Assembly (NCBI GenBank): GCA_023853785.1
Contig: JAJIRX010000932.1
Coordinates: forward strand, 62,001-126,000
Source of the DNA: Psilocybe azurescens
Lineage: Eukaryota; Basidiomycota; Agaricomycetes; Agaricales; Agrocybaceae
Direction: 5' to 3'
DNA: 64,000 nt
Shown here: piece by piece, positions 38,934-50,879 of the stretch
Layout of the letters: each line of letters opens with the position of its first letter
Position numbering within the stretch: position 1 is the stretch's first letter
Translations under genes and position numbers: made by a program
The notes under the pieces: model-generated
Database searches by the model: none
What the model was told of the DNA's origin: nothing
Seen by the model: only the letters and a program-made list of their open reading frames with translations

Positions 38934-40239
38934 ATGGCCTTAACTTATCATGAATCAACCCTCGAACTCCCTCTGGAGATAATCGAACTTATAATCGACG
39001 AAATCGCTGCGCAAAACGACAAGAGTACACTTCGCAACATCTCACTTACTTCTCGCCGCTTTGTCCACCGGTGCCAGAAACACCTTTTCCATATCATCGA
39101 TCTTGCAGACAAGTGCATGTCCGGCGAGGAATACTACCGACGATTCTTCTATATTGTTTCCACCACGCCCAAGTTCCGTGACTACGTGAAGGACCTCCGT
39201 CTCGTGGATACGTATGTGTGGAATAAGGACGAAGATTGGCTGTGGTTGGCGACGGAGGATAGCATCTGCGATCTGCTGGACTATCTTCCCAATTTGCATT
39301 CGTTTTCCTGAAGATCAACACCGGCACGCCGACCTGGACAGCTTTCAGCCCATGCATCCGGCGTTCCCTCATCCAGCTCGCCCAACGACCATCCATCATC
39401 TCATTCTCGCTCAACCACATCCACGACTTCCCACCGACGCTCTTCGTCACCCTGGCTACAATCAGGCGTCTCGAGCTTAACGATCTCAAAGTGCACGATC
39501 TCTACCTGACCTCGTCACTCGGCGTCGCGCTCAATTTGGCGACGATCCCGATCCCAAGATTGGAGTCTCTGGTTATCAAGTCCGTGTCCGCGGCGACTCT
39601 GCATGTCCTCCGAAATCTTCTGGATCTATATCCTCGCCCTTCGCTCAGAATCTTGCGGGTGGCCCAGGTGGACGACAAGGATGAGGAGATGATTAATGAG
39701 TTGTGGAGTCTGATGCAATGGGCCGCCAAAACTATCACTGAATTAGAATGGCGGCCTGCCACGCGCACGCGCACCGCTGCAAATAGTAAGTGGACATCCT
39801 CTCATCTATCGCCGCCTCATAAATAAAAATAACCACGACCCTTCCGTTCCGTGTAATAGCCCCTCCGGCTCCCATCGACATCAGGATTCTACATCGCTTG
39901 GAAACGCTCCAATTCCTTGTGAATTTCCACTCGGAGGACCAGCCCATTTTCGCCGCACTTCTCGCTTTGCTGGCGCAGGTCTCGTCGGGGTACCACTTCC
40001 GCGAACTTGTGATTGAGTGCATGTTTTTCAAAGCCGTGGAGCTCGTCGGGTGTGGAAGCGATTGGCTTGCTCTGGACTCGGTGCTTTCAAAACCGGAGTT
40101 CGATGGATTAAGGAGCGTCGTGTTTCGCGCGCGGCCTGCAAATTTTATGAAGCAGCCCGCCAAAATGATATTAATGGAACAACTACCCGTGGCGCGATCG
40201 AAAGGCGTCACACTGGTTTTCGATATGGATTTTCCTTGA
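38934..40239 (+). CDS. F-box-like protein with leucine-rich C-terminal part
   Basis: Residues 10-50 read [17 protein letters not shown]...[20 protein letters not shown], the usual F-box pattern of Agaricomycete proteins (LP.E....I.......L....L..R.F...C...LF). The remainder consists of leucine/isoleucine-spaced segments such as [25 protein letters not shown] and LRILRVAQV, typical of degenerate leucine-rich repeats that bind substrate. Two exons (38934-39785, 39860-40239) give 410 residues if one lost C at CC 39307-39308 is assumed; as written the frame stops at LPNLHSFS. F-box proteins act as substrate adaptors of SCF ubiquitin ligases; the target is unknown. Its 5' flank was replaced by duplication copy B. 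Confidence 0.8.
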
Positions 40240-41733
40240 TATCCCCTCTTCTTTTCTGTCGTTCGTCTTTTCATTCATTTTTTTCATTTTTTTCGTCTTT
40301 CTTTTACCTATAGATGGCTTCATCGTTTTTTAAAATTCTGGAATTCCCTGCATTTTACTCATACTCACATCGCTTCGTCATAGAAAGTTCAATACCTCAT
40401 CATATCACTCTCCTAGAAAGTTTTTAGAATATGTTCAGAATGCCCATCTTATTATTTCCCATTGTCTGGTCAGCTGGTCCTTGGAAGGCACAGAATCCGA
40501 AAGAGCCATAAGCTCAGCCCATTCCTCGGTAAGTTCAGATGAAATGTAGGCACATTGAATTGTCTAAGACTAAAATAACATCCTTTTGGAATATCGGCAG
40601 CTCTTCTGCACATACTCGCTATTCATGAACCAGTCTGGCCTCAGAATCCACAATTGTTCGTCACGCCACCTACAACTTTCGCAGTCTGGAATGCAACCTT
40701 CCCAACACAATCGCCGTATTCGTGTGCCAGGCTCACCGTCCCGACAGATTCCGCATGCGCCGTGCGCGGGTTCCAAAGGTCGTCTTGTGGTATGGGAGGT
40801 TAGCACAACTATGCGTGCCAGAGTTCCATGAATAATATTCGACAAAGCCTACTTGGCTGCTTTTGATACCCCCTTGGCGGGAGGGAGGTTCAAAGTGCCA
40901 CTCAAGATGAATCTGCAAATGGTGCAAGTACTAGCCTTTTTCAACCACATCTCCCTCCGTTCTCTATTGTGTGAGCATTTGAATCAAATACTCGGGTTTA
41001 TAAAACTTGTAGCAGAGTTCGTGACGCGTGAAGATGGAAAAAAGACAGTGGGTCGTGGCACGCACGTGTTTTCTAATCACTAGTCGTAGCGAGTCGTGCG
41101 ATGTCGAGACTTCCAACTTTCCAAGTTCGAGCTCCGAGAGGTCGAGACCAAGTTGAGACTCGATTCGGACTTTCACGCAGTGAACGGACTTCGTTCAGAA
41201 GTATGTGAAGCCAAGCGATTACGCTCAGTTCTGCCAGGCCCTCAGACTCACGCGACGGGTCGAGCTCAACTACTTATTTAAAGTGACTCTTTTGGACACT
41301 TTTTCACACTCTTTTCTTGTCTCGATTCCTTCCAACGTTCGTTGCTGCTTTATTTCTCCCCGAGAAACTCTATGTCAGAATCACGACACATAAAATTTTA
41401 CGAGAAAGCGCATTGCCGACAGACATTCCTGCAGGGAGATGGCGCCTTCAAGTCAATCTGTCAAGCGAGTTCTATTACAGGAATTCAGTGCTTCTGACTG
41501 GCCAGAGATATCAGATAGACTGTCATGACAGGTAAATAACAGGTTCTCACATTCTAGCACTATGTCAAGTAAACAAGTGCCGAGAAGGCGCTCACTGGCC
41601 GACTAATTTCAAATGGTGATAAACAGTACACGTTATATTCATTGATAAGGACATTTCGGTTAAGACTTCTGGGTTTCAAATATTGCGGCTATAGAATTTA
41701 CGGGCTCTTCCAATATGTTCCCGGTGTACGCGC
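40240..41733. other. Intergenic, no supported gene
   Basis: Short open frames only (for example plus 40586-40831 and minus 40570-40845, which overlap on opposite strands). A purine/pyrimidine-skewed tract with repeated GTCGAGA and TTCGAG words lies at about 41095-41165. This space holds the 3' ends of two genes pointing at each other. Confidence 0.5.
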
Positions 41734-42639
41734 TTACTGCTTCAAGAAGCTGGCCTTGGCGCCGTTGCTGGTGTGGAAAACAGAGGTTCCCCACTGAGCA
41801 ACCCACTTGTTGTCGCCGAATTTCTACTCACAAGAGTAAGTTCCAAGTGACTGATATGCTTCATGCTCAGACCTACCAAGTTAGCAGTGCACTTGAAGGT
41901 ATCGCCATCGCAAGTGAGCTTGGTGACCGGGACAGGGGCCAAGTCGGCTTCCTAATATAGTAAAATAATTACTACAATCAGTGTCCTGCTCTGGTGATCA
42001 ACGAGCGCCAGCTCTTACCGCGCCAGCAAAGCCTTGGTGGAAGACACTGGAGCTCCATTGAGCAACCCATCGGCCGTCACCGAAGTCCTATTTATCAAGC
42101 AGTTCAGTCAGATTATCGTTCTGAACAATGTCAATGATATGAGCATGAGTGTACCAATTTAGCAGTGCACTGGAAGGTGTCACCGTCACAGTTGAGCTCA
42201 GTGACGGGGACAGGTGCCAGGGCCATGTTAGCCTATGAGAATATGAGCATTTCTTTCGTGTTCCATATTTTATAAACTCTTACAATGGTCTCCTTGTGAT
42301 CGATGCCACCGAAGAGGCCAGTGTGGAACACGGCGGTGTTCCACTGAGCGACCCATCGACCGTCTCCGAAGTCCTTTATGATATGGTTAGTTAAACATTG
42401 CAAAACCAGATGACTCCAACTCACGAGGCTGGCAGTGCACTTGAAGGAATCTCCATCGCAAACCAGCTTGGTGACTGGGACGGGAGCAACAAGGTCCTAA
42501 GTGAGGTGCTATCAATGACGCTGCCCACAGAAGCAATTTAACGAGGTCATCGTACTGCAGACTCAGAGACTCCGAAGGGGAATGCAGCGATTGACTGCGC
42601 AGCAGCGAGAAGAGCTAGGAAGCTGGCGGTGAAGTTCAT
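41734..42639 (-). CDS. Small secreted protein with three tandem repeats, each encoded by the same exon pair
   Basis: Seven exons (42556-42639, 42425-42496, 42284-42373, 42155-42232, 42019-42087, 41877-41951, 41734-41823) are all multiples of three, so every intron is phase 0. They give 185 residues with no frame break. Exon 1 is a signal peptide: MNFTASFLALLAAAQSIAAF. Then three repeats follow, each split the same way: an exon with APVPVT(K/E)L.CDGD.F.CTA.L, then an exon with FGD..WVAQW...VFH. Each repeat has two cysteines nine residues apart (C-D-G-D-x-F-x-C is the visible core, C to C spacing of seven), so up to three disulfides are likely. The final copy ends in a lysine-rich tail. I do not recognise the family. 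Secretion, small size and cysteines fit an effector-like, lectin-like or defence protein, which is inference only. Confidence 0.85.
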
Positions 42640-42708
42640 TGCGATTGAGAGTGAGTGCGTTTAACTATCCGAGTGGATGAGTGAAGCTGAGTGACGATTT
42701 AACAAGCC

Positions 42709-42716
42709 TTATATAC
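42709..42716 (-). promoter_or_regulatory. TATA box of the repeat-containing secreted protein gene
   Basis: GGTATATAAGG on the minus strand lies about 70 bases upstream of the start codon at 42639, a normal distance for a fungal TATA-driven gene. A clear TATA box often marks inducible or highly expressed fungal genes. Confidence 0.6.
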
Positions 42717-42719
42717 CAT

Positions 42720-44900
42720 TTCTGAGGCTCTTCAACCACTTATTATTATTACAAAGGTGATGAGATCGCTTATTGACACAGTCGTGAGTTTGGTAATGGA
42801 AGCTTGGAAAGTTCTGGGGACCCCAAACTGTCACGGAGTATTCAGAGGCATATTGCCACCATCCCATTCCGGAGATCGACCAATTCATTATTTCCTTCCC
42901 GACGGAGAGGAATTGCGGATCGTTTATACTCCAAAATGAATCAACCGCGGGGTCGTTGCTTTGTTCTTTCCACATTCTTGTATATTGGCGTGTTGGTTGA
43001 TTTGTCAAAAGAGGAAAAGGCGTGTTAATCGCCAATGGATGGCTCCCCGAATTTGACATGTTCTGATCCCAGGGACTTGGAATAATCGCACAAAATGACT
43101 TTGGACCACCTTATCCCATCGTGATGCATGTCTGATACTTCGATGAGGGTGTCATTATCAGTGCTATTTTAAGCAGGGGCACCACTGCTAATGAATGCTT
43201 GTAATTTTTGTAATGGGGATATGGCGGGCCGGTGTTAAGGAACAGTCAAGGAACGTTCCCTGCGTCTAGAAGCCCTTGTAGCCAAAAAGACTTTCGGGCA
43301 TCTTCCATTATAAGTATTGGCCAGTGATATCATGATCGATCGACCGATATATACAGAACGTGGAGATTCTTCCCATATTAATCCTGTCATTTACGAAATG
43401 GAGCAGACATGTGACAGAGTAAGTAACTCCCTGAAATTGTCAATGAAAACAACCCAATGAACTTGTATCTCTCCTAGCCGTGAGCTCTAAGCTCTTAACA
43501 CGTTCTCATTGTTCTTGACTTACCCATGTGGTTCAATCTTTGTGATTATCATCGCGTACTAGTCTTTGCTCTGCATTGAATATGAATAGAGCCATCGTAT
43601 TCCCAAAGCCTATGTTTACAAATGCACTAAAATCGAACGTCTGTAAGGTTGGTCAAGAGGAGAACGTAATTTCGTCGGAGAGCGGTCATCTTTTGCCACT
43701 GACGCGTTGGAGTATCTTCCATGGCTCTTGTCACCGCCACCGGCTACAGTAGCAAGGGGTGAATTAGGTCAGATTCCGACCCCTAACTTGTCGCAACTAA
43801 AACATGAGCGAGCATCGGTTTTTTCGGCACTTCGTGTACGCGTCGGCACGATTGCTGCACAAGACATTAATTAACAGGAGGATTGTTTCAGGGCTGATAC
43901 AGAGCCATTTGTTCCGCTTTGACAATGACAATGGAGACTTGGAGTCACCCCCAGCTTTTGGTGATTAAGCTGCTTAATGGTAACACCTGTGTAAGAAGTC
44001 ACGCCTATATTTAATATTCATCCAAGCCTAAAACCTTAGCCGATCGATTTTGACGAATTTAATTATACGCAGATAGAAGACGAAGGAAATCGCATTTCTC
44101 CGGTTCTGTGAATACATACGAAGCTCCCCAGGAGCCTGGATGACAATCCCACCAAGCATACGATGATTCGACTACGCAGATTGAAAAAGCTGTGTAATAT
44201 AGCATTTCCGGGCATAGAGAGGTGATCTACTCCGCGAAATTGGTCGATGCTGAAATACGTGATGAACCGAGCCCTACATGTTCAATTGGCAAGTTGATCC
44301 TTTCGCACATATATAACTGTGTTGAAGGTATATCAGCATAAGGGAGCCCGAAATCTACGCACCTCAGATCTATTATTGTACGAAATAACTCTTTTATCAT
44401 TGTAAAAATGCCTTGTGAGGTTGACGATGTCAGATGTACCAGCTAGTAAGGACGACTGTACATATTTTTAACAATCCAGCTAGTTACAGAGGTAGAGACC
44501 CCCGAACAGCAATGGTTTCAACAAAGAAGCCTTGTTGCGCGTCGCCGTCTGTAAAATTTCTGGAGCTATCGGCACAGAGAATAAGCAGTTGAGAGAATAG
44601 CTAATGGCTTCGATCCAGGCCTCAATATTTGCTCCAATTGTAAGGTTATTGTATAGGGTGTAATGCGAAAAGAAGGTTCCAGTACCAGCCAGGGTCTTCT
44701 CCGCTGACAATGATGAACGGATCCGAAGACGAACAGTGGTTCATGAGAGAAAACGTGCGATAGGAAAGGTCCAAAAATGAGTGAATAAATTGTTCAAAGG
44801 AAGCGAAAGGCTGTTGAAGGGTGACTGGTTTGAAAATGCGTGCGACAGTGGCAGTAAACTAAATTCTCCGCTGTTCGCCGATATATCATTCCCACGACAA
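42720..44900. other. 2.2-kb intergenic region
   Basis: No supported gene. Short unsupported frames occur on both strands (for example minus 42709-43059 and minus 44480-44710). It separates the single-copy genes from the duplicated region that starts near 44.9 kb. Confidence 0.5.
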
Positions 44901-44929
44901 TTGCCCCTTGACGTCAGAGTTGTGCTCTG

Positions 44930-46190
44930 AACATGCTTATAATTACCTCCGCTCCCCGTCCACGAAGACACGCATGTCGGATGAGTACGTCGTGGTGAGT
45001 GCGGCGGACTTCTTTCTCCCACGTCATGGGCATGTTCTATGCGGATGTCGTCTCGTCTTGTATAGGAGTGGAAGCAGAGGGAAGCGAGGACGAGGAAAAG
45101 GGAAGAGTAGGTAGAGGTAGGGGCAGAAGAAGGGAGCGAGGACGCAGCAAAGGACACAGAGCGCGAAGAGCACGAAGAGCACGCAACCACACCCCGAACC
45201 CCGCGAAGAACGCATCCAGCACCGCGAGATTATGCAGCACCAACAGCGCATGCGCGGACATCTCGTGCGTATGCAAGGGGTGGGACATGTACGCGCGCGT
45301 GTAGGCGAGCGGTGCTTTACTTCATTTTTTCTTTCTTTTCCTTGCGTCTCTTTTGCTTTTGTTTCCGGTATTTTTTTGTCTGATTCTGAAGAGGGCTCAC
45401 GTTCACCGGAGAACGCATGCGCAGGCCCGTCGACGCCGTGATGCAGCCGCTCAGAGGGGGCACACGCGATGGGCAAGCAGGCGGCGCACGGGCAAATAGG
45501 TCTCCTATGCTCCTTGTCCTTGCCCTCCTCGTCTTTTTATCTTGCCCTGCGAAGTGGCGGAAAGCAAAGCACAGCTCGGAACGCATCCGCGAACGGCGAG
45601 AACTCCAGTACATACTCGCGCGCGTAGAGGTTGTGCCCGATCTCCAACTTCCTCTCCCCTTCCCCTTCCCCTTCACACTCTGTCAACCCCAAATCCCTTA
45701 CAACACCAGATCCCCCCACATAATCTCTTACAGGAAACACAAAGTCCGACGCCACGCCCACATCCGCCGCGCGCTACGCTCACCCTACATCTGATAAATC
45801 CACGCCAAAGTGCGTGATATGATGCAGAATCTTGTGCGGCGAGAGCGCAACTGTGAGGAGACGCGGTTTGAAGGCGGGCAGGGAGAAGAGGGAGGAGAGG
45901 GGTGGGGTGTTATGGAGGTGGGGGTGGGTTGGGATTGTGCAGGGGGATTCGAGTTAGTGATCTGATGCGGATTGGGGTTGGGGTTAAAACGTTGAATTTC
46001 AGCAGCCGCAGGAACTGGAGCAGAAAAGGAGGTGGAGGAGCAGAGGCAAAAGCAGAAGCCTTCCGCGCCAACGCATTGACCTCAAACCTCAGCGTGTGCA
46101 CTGTGGCGGCTTGAAGTCCGAAGAGCAGTTCGATGAGGAGAGCGGAGAGGCGCGGCCGGACATGGAGCCTGGAGGTGTGCGGGGGTGATC
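44930..46190 (-). pseudogene. Unknown gene family P, fragment P1 (most complete copy)
   Basis: Several minus-strand peptides here recur in the related blocks at 51, 53, 57 and 59 kb. From 5' to 3' of the gene they are: a helix with LSPHKILHHITHFGVDLSD (about 45790-45850), LYAREYVLEFSPFADAF (about 45570-45630), LHHGVDGPAHAFSGE (about 45405-45470), LVLHNLAVLDAFFAGF (about 45190-45270) and TTYSSDMRVF (about 44950-44990). They lie in different frames, some presumably separated by introns, but stops and frame changes remain, for example a stop just after the TTYSSDMRVF segment. Conservation of the same frames between copies shows that the minus strand was the coding one. I do not recognise the family; it looks helical and cytosolic. 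Confidence 0.55.
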
Positions 46191-46299
46191 AGTCTGTCGG
46201 TGGTGGATGATCGATCGTGATGGCGCTGATTCAATTACATAAGAGATAAGATTAGATTCATTGCCTCATTTCTTCGAACTTTCCTTCAGGAACTTTTAA

Positions 46300-46840
46300 T
46301 CAGCATTTGAATTCTCCCTGGTTTCTCCTCGCTGCTCCAACCATCGGATATAGATGATCATAAGGGTAATAACTATGTTATCTATTACTATCAAACTACA
46401 ATTAGTCAGTGCTATCTAAGAGTCAAGACGTGGACAGGCTAAAATTGACTTAACAAGTCCAGCTGAAGACAAGGAGTGTCGTTCCAGTTATGCTGTAGTC
46501 AACGAGACCACTGTTCCCCGACTTTTCCGCCTGTGTGAACCAAAGATGGAGAGACCATGAAATTGAGGGAAATCTATTCCCACCGTTTCTGCCTCCTCTA
46601 GCAGCCGATGCTTCACAGCGGCGGTGTGCAGTTCCATAGGCCGAGTGGCGTCGTTAAACAAAGTAAATGGTGCGCGCATAGACAGAAATGGTTGCATTTT
46701 TGGGCTTTCCTAGCTCACTCGCTCGTACGTAGGCAACGTAGTCGTAATCATCAAGATCAATTCAAATTTATTATTGCGGCTGGTGAGTTTGTCGCTCTGT
46801 CGGGAGGGGCATGCGTACACAAAGCGAGGACAGTAATCTG
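46300..46840. repeat. Module shared with 52.0-52.2 kb and 58.0-58.2 kb
   Basis: AGTTATGCTGTAGTCAACGA at about 46485, with the following AACCAAAGATGGAGAGACC and GGGAAATCTATTCCC, matches related sequence near 52095 and 58080. It lies at the same distance beyond family P fragments each time, so it belongs to the same duplicated block. Confidence 0.7.
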
Positions 46841-46854
46841 AGAGCATCCCATCA

Positions 46855-47345
46855 CACATCTACGCATTTTGGATCCCCATGATCACCTTCCACGTCTTGC
46901 TTCATATCATAATTGTCATCATACGGCTGTAAATTCGTTCAAAGCAGACGGCTCGATTATGAAATTCTAAAGCGGACGTAGGCTGTATAATATTCTGATC
47001 TGTGATTCGACAATTTCTTCGCTATGTGAGTCTTGCCCTCCGTGTCCTGGCCTCAAGCGATCGCAATGCTAACCTTTGTACCCTCTTTAGCATTGCTGTC
47101 ACCTATATTGGCCGTTTCACAGTGATAGAATAGAAAGTAGGTGACTCATGTCCTTCATTTCAATGCATTCGGAGACAGTTCATATGATATAGGACAGTAT
47201 CATTGAAACGCTCATCGGTTTCTCTGTCAATATACAGTCGAATTATCTTGAAACTTCGTAAAGCTGACCAGCTCGTGGTCAGCGACGATGGTACGCAGAA
47301 AACTGAAGATAAAGGGCCGATTGATGACAAGGTGTGTGTATGTAA
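46855..47345 (+). pseudogene. C-terminal relic of a DUF6533-type membrane-protein gene
   Basis: The stretch matches 49800-50290 at DNA level: the IYAFWIPMITF start, the internal intron with CCCTCCGTGTCCTGGCCTCA, and the C-terminal ILKLRKADQLVVSDDG-like end are all recognisable. Here the frame is cut by stops, for example TAA inside the helix after the PMITFHVL segment, and the N-terminal two thirds of the gene is absent. It is therefore a truncated copy, about 3 kb upstream of the fuller gene. Confidence 0.8.
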
Positions 47346-47349
47346 CACT

Positions 47350-48579
47350 GTTCGGGGAAATGATAGTAAGCCTTATTGATGTTGAAGACAATCTTTTTGT
47401 TTTCACATCGCGAAACGTCTAGGCCTTCAGGAGCTAAAGCTCATGACACATTGGTATCTAGATATTCAAGAATAGGTTAACTTTGAACTTTATAAACATA
47501 TTTTATATGCGCAGGAGACCTGAATGGACTTTAATAGCACAAATACATGACGACCTACAAATTTGCCTTGAATTGAGTGGGCGCAGAATTCCAAGCAGCT
47601 TTGTAGAAGAATGCGTGCCCATGATTTCTCTACAAAGTTCTTTTGAAGTTGAAAGCAACTTTGCAGGTTGTCACGGATTTTTAATCTTGAGGACAATTCA
47701 GGCTTCCCCATATATAAAATACTTTCCCAAGTTCAAAGTCAATTTATAATTGGAATATTTTACAACCCTTGTTATACCTCTACAAAGGGCACCTGAATAT
47801 TAAAGGACCCGACGTGTGAGATCTTGAGACTCGAGCTTGAGAACCCAATGATGGAACCGGTAAAGGTCTGGTAAACCTGGCGTGGAGCGTGACGCAGAAG
47901 GTAAGACATGTTGAGTGAGCCGAAGGATGATGGATAGTAAATCGAGGCATCACGGAAATAGAACAGATCACAGAAACCGACCAGCAGCGCAAGTTGTTGA
48001 TATTTTCTATACATTGTAAGCTTCGAGGGCTACTATACATCAGGAGGAGGACAGGCTGATGCGAATTGACGTGTCACCGGCCTGAGCAGATTCTGTCGTG
48101 GCGTGATCACATCCCCTCGAACAAAGGATATTGTTGACGAACTTTCGTGGAGCTCTTTCACGTTCTATTTATAGATCCTATGCATTGGACGCAGCATATT
48201 GACCCTCTTTCAAGGGTACACTGAGCTTGAAGAAGGGTACAAGTTTGTCTCTCTTTCAGATATGCTCATAGCACTGCATGCTACTCAGCTTTACGTCAAT
48301 TGTAGCATCTCGCATCAAAAACCTCGTAATCGGTTAGCTACCATAATCGGCTAGCTACAATCAATCAATTGGCCTCGTATTTGTGCTATATTTATATCGA
48401 GTCATAGGACTCCATTAGTTTGAACCATTTGCATCGATCCATATCATGAGATTGCTCCGACCTATATAGTTGGTCTATGTAGCGCGGCACCTACGAGTAC
48501 TCTGAAAGATACACTCTATACGCCCCTTTCCCAGTTCATCTAACAGACACAAGCAATCGTCGCAGACTCGCAAGTGGAG
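47350..48579. other. Intergenic, no supported gene
   Basis: Nothing recognised. At 47560-47690 there are partly complementary words (CTTTGTAGAAGAATGCGTG... and ...CTACAAAGTTCTTTTGAAG) that might reflect a small imperfect hairpin, but no clean terminal repeats or target duplication were found. Confidence 0.45.
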
Positions 48580-50318
48580 ATGTCCGTCTTCAATACTCTT
48601 TTGAACATTCCGATAGAAGGTCTTTGGGAGATCCAACTCATACGATACACTCGTGGTGTGTGCCCTCACTTTTTTAATAAGGTCAACACTGTTCAAACAT
48701 TTCCATTTGCATGTCGTCTTCAGCGGCGGCTGCTACCTGTGTACTTTTTGATTACAGTAAGAAAATTATTTCCAATTTATGTTGGTTGCTTATAGCATGC
48801 CATTGTAGTGATTACATTCGACCTCGAGGTCAGTCATTTTCCTCGGAGAAAATTATCTTGATCAGCGCTGACGCGAAGGATGCCCTTGAATTTCCCTAGG
48901 TCAATCTCATCTGGGTGAGATTATTCTCTTAACCTCTCCGATGCAATCATTGAATTTGATCTCCCCGTAAAGAAAAGACAGTGGTCTTGCGTAAAAGTCC
49001 TTTTCTTTGTGGTAAGCCCTTTCAGATAATCTGGCTCACTCGAGCTCTGACTACTTTTTGGGCGAAGAATCGTTACCGTGCTCTGGCCACCGCTATGTGA
49101 GTCGTTCAAGTGCCTCTAAAGCTGAAGGGTTAGGGGCTTAACCATATAGTGTCGATATATATGGTGAGCCTTGTCGTATGTATACTGCCAAAGGTGACAC
49201 TAGGACTAACGGTTGCATTACAATGCAGCTCAGTTCACCATGGTCCTGACTAATTCGGTATGTAAATTGCTATCATTTCAAAATGTAATTATTTTACTGA
49301 GATACAGTAGTTGTAAGTAGTAGTCTGCCACGGCACGAATCATACCTGACTGATGTTTTATTCATTGTTTTTACCAGCTGTGAGTACCTATTTCGCTCGA
49401 ATTTAGAACACCTGGCAGGCATTAACTCGCATGAAGGTCTGTGCATCTTCCAATGGGAAGGCATAGCGATTCTGATAGGCTGCATAGTCGCGGACCGTAC
49501 GTTGTCGGCTCTTTTGCCGAACCTCTCTTTAATACATTATTTCCTACTAGTGACCCTTCAACTGAGGATATACGCCCTATACTCAAGGAGCAAAAGAATC
49601 CTTGCTTTGATGCTAACCACATACGTATTGTGCGTCACGGCCTCAGGGTGGGTAGTGGGTACCGCGTTAATACATGGGAAAGGTGGTATCTCTCCTACAT
49701 TCCTGCACCTGCCATTATGAGCTAACAATGCCTGTACAGCTTTCGTAGTCCCAATACCGATCGATGGTGCGGTCTGCGATATAGTAGTTATCACACCATA
49801 CATCTACGCATTCTGGATCCCCATGATCACCTTCCAAATCCTGCTCTGCATCCTGACTATCATACGGGCTGTTAACTTATTCAAGGTATACGGCTCAACT
49901 ATGAGATTCTACAGTGGACGTGGGATGTATAATATTCTGATCCGTGATTCGATAATTTACTTCGCCATGTGTGTCTTTTCTTGCCCTCCGTGTCCTGGCC
50001 TCACGCAATCAACATGCTGACCTTTGTACTCTCTTTAGTATAACTGTCACTTATATTAGCTGTCTCACAGTATGGGTGATAGAGCAAAAAGTAGGACACT
50101 CTGGTACTTCATACAGTACATTCAGAGACAACACATCTGATGTGATCCTGCATTTAAAATAGAGCGATTTAATCGGAACGCCCGTCGGTTTCTCCGTCGC
50201 CATACAGTGCTCCCTCTGCAGTCGAATCATCTTGAACCTTCGTGAAGCTGATCAGCTCGAGGTCAGCGACGATGATACCCAGATGAGCGCTGTTGTGTAC
50301 GGATCCGGAGATTACTGA
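48580..50318 (+). CDS. Seven-helix membrane protein, fungal DUF6533 type
   Basis: The start is MSVFNTLLNIPIEG (48580) and the stop is at 50316-50318. Exon peptides follow the DUF6533 plan: an N-terminal ...IRYTRAAAATCVLFDY, then ITFDLEVNLIWKRQW and VKVLFFVNRY, later LTLQLRIYALY, IYAFWIPMITFQILL, the helix ending TVWVIEQK, and the typical close CSRIILNLREA followed by an acidic tail. These proteins are abundant in mushrooms and of unknown function; the fold is a heptahelical receptor-like bundle. At least ten short introns are needed. The junction near 48770-48800 does not keep phase (one base seems missing between FDY and HAIVVITFDLE), and a tiny exon near 49305-49315 is uncertain. The later exons from 49384 on join cleanly. 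Confidence 0.75.
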
Positions 50319-50879
50319 ACTTTTATGTTGCATATATATGTACGTAATAGTAGTATGACATAGATTATTTGCAAAATTAACTGCAGCCCTGATTCCACTA
50401 GTGATTGTTTCGTCGGAGCCCAGGTGAATGCTTGTCGTGCTCGCATCGTATGTAATTACACTATTCCTGCTTGCCAGAGTTACTAACTGCCATGACCTGG
50501 ATTCAGGCCCCGAACTGCGCGCCAAGAGGCACCGGGATTGGCTGTGTTGGTTTCTGAACGACAGGAGCAGTACATGATTTCGTAAATCAAATTCAAATTC
50601 AAATTCAATGGTTGGGCCAGCAGGAAGGCGCGTATATATGAAAAGATAAAAAAGAAAAACGCACACATATATCGGTTTTAAGATAGCCGAAATAGTATTT
50701 TTGTTGCAGCTAATTTGAGAACATGACCAGTCACCAGCGGAGATTACAATGAGCTCCAAGCGAAAGGCTCGTGTGCGACAAGCCTCACTGGGATGATGGT
50801 GCTTCAGGAAGCCTGGAAAGAAAGGACAAGTGGGTCTTCATTCATTGTGGCAAGAGACCTGACTGCTATGCAAATGTCC
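50319..50879. other. Non-coding spacer
   Basis: No supported gene; a minus-strand frame at 50169-50759 overlaps the end of the DUF6533 gene and is probably fortuitous. The tract CAAATTCAAATTCAAATTCA at about 50588 is a short tandem repeat of a six-base unit. Confidence 0.45.

Noticed and set aside
41734..42639. Cyanovirin-N type lectin
   Set aside because: The cysteine spacing and the CDGD...WVAQW repeat do not follow the cyanovirin pattern as I know it; left unnamed.
45417..45794. Plus-strand frame ending AHIRRALRSPYI, also seen at 51020-51445
   Set aside because: It recurs because the DNA is duplicated. The minus strand shows conserved frames in more copies and more natural composition, so the plus frame is taken as a shadow.
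47560..47690. Small inverted-repeat transposon
   Set aside because: Complementary words are short and imperfect, with no target duplication.
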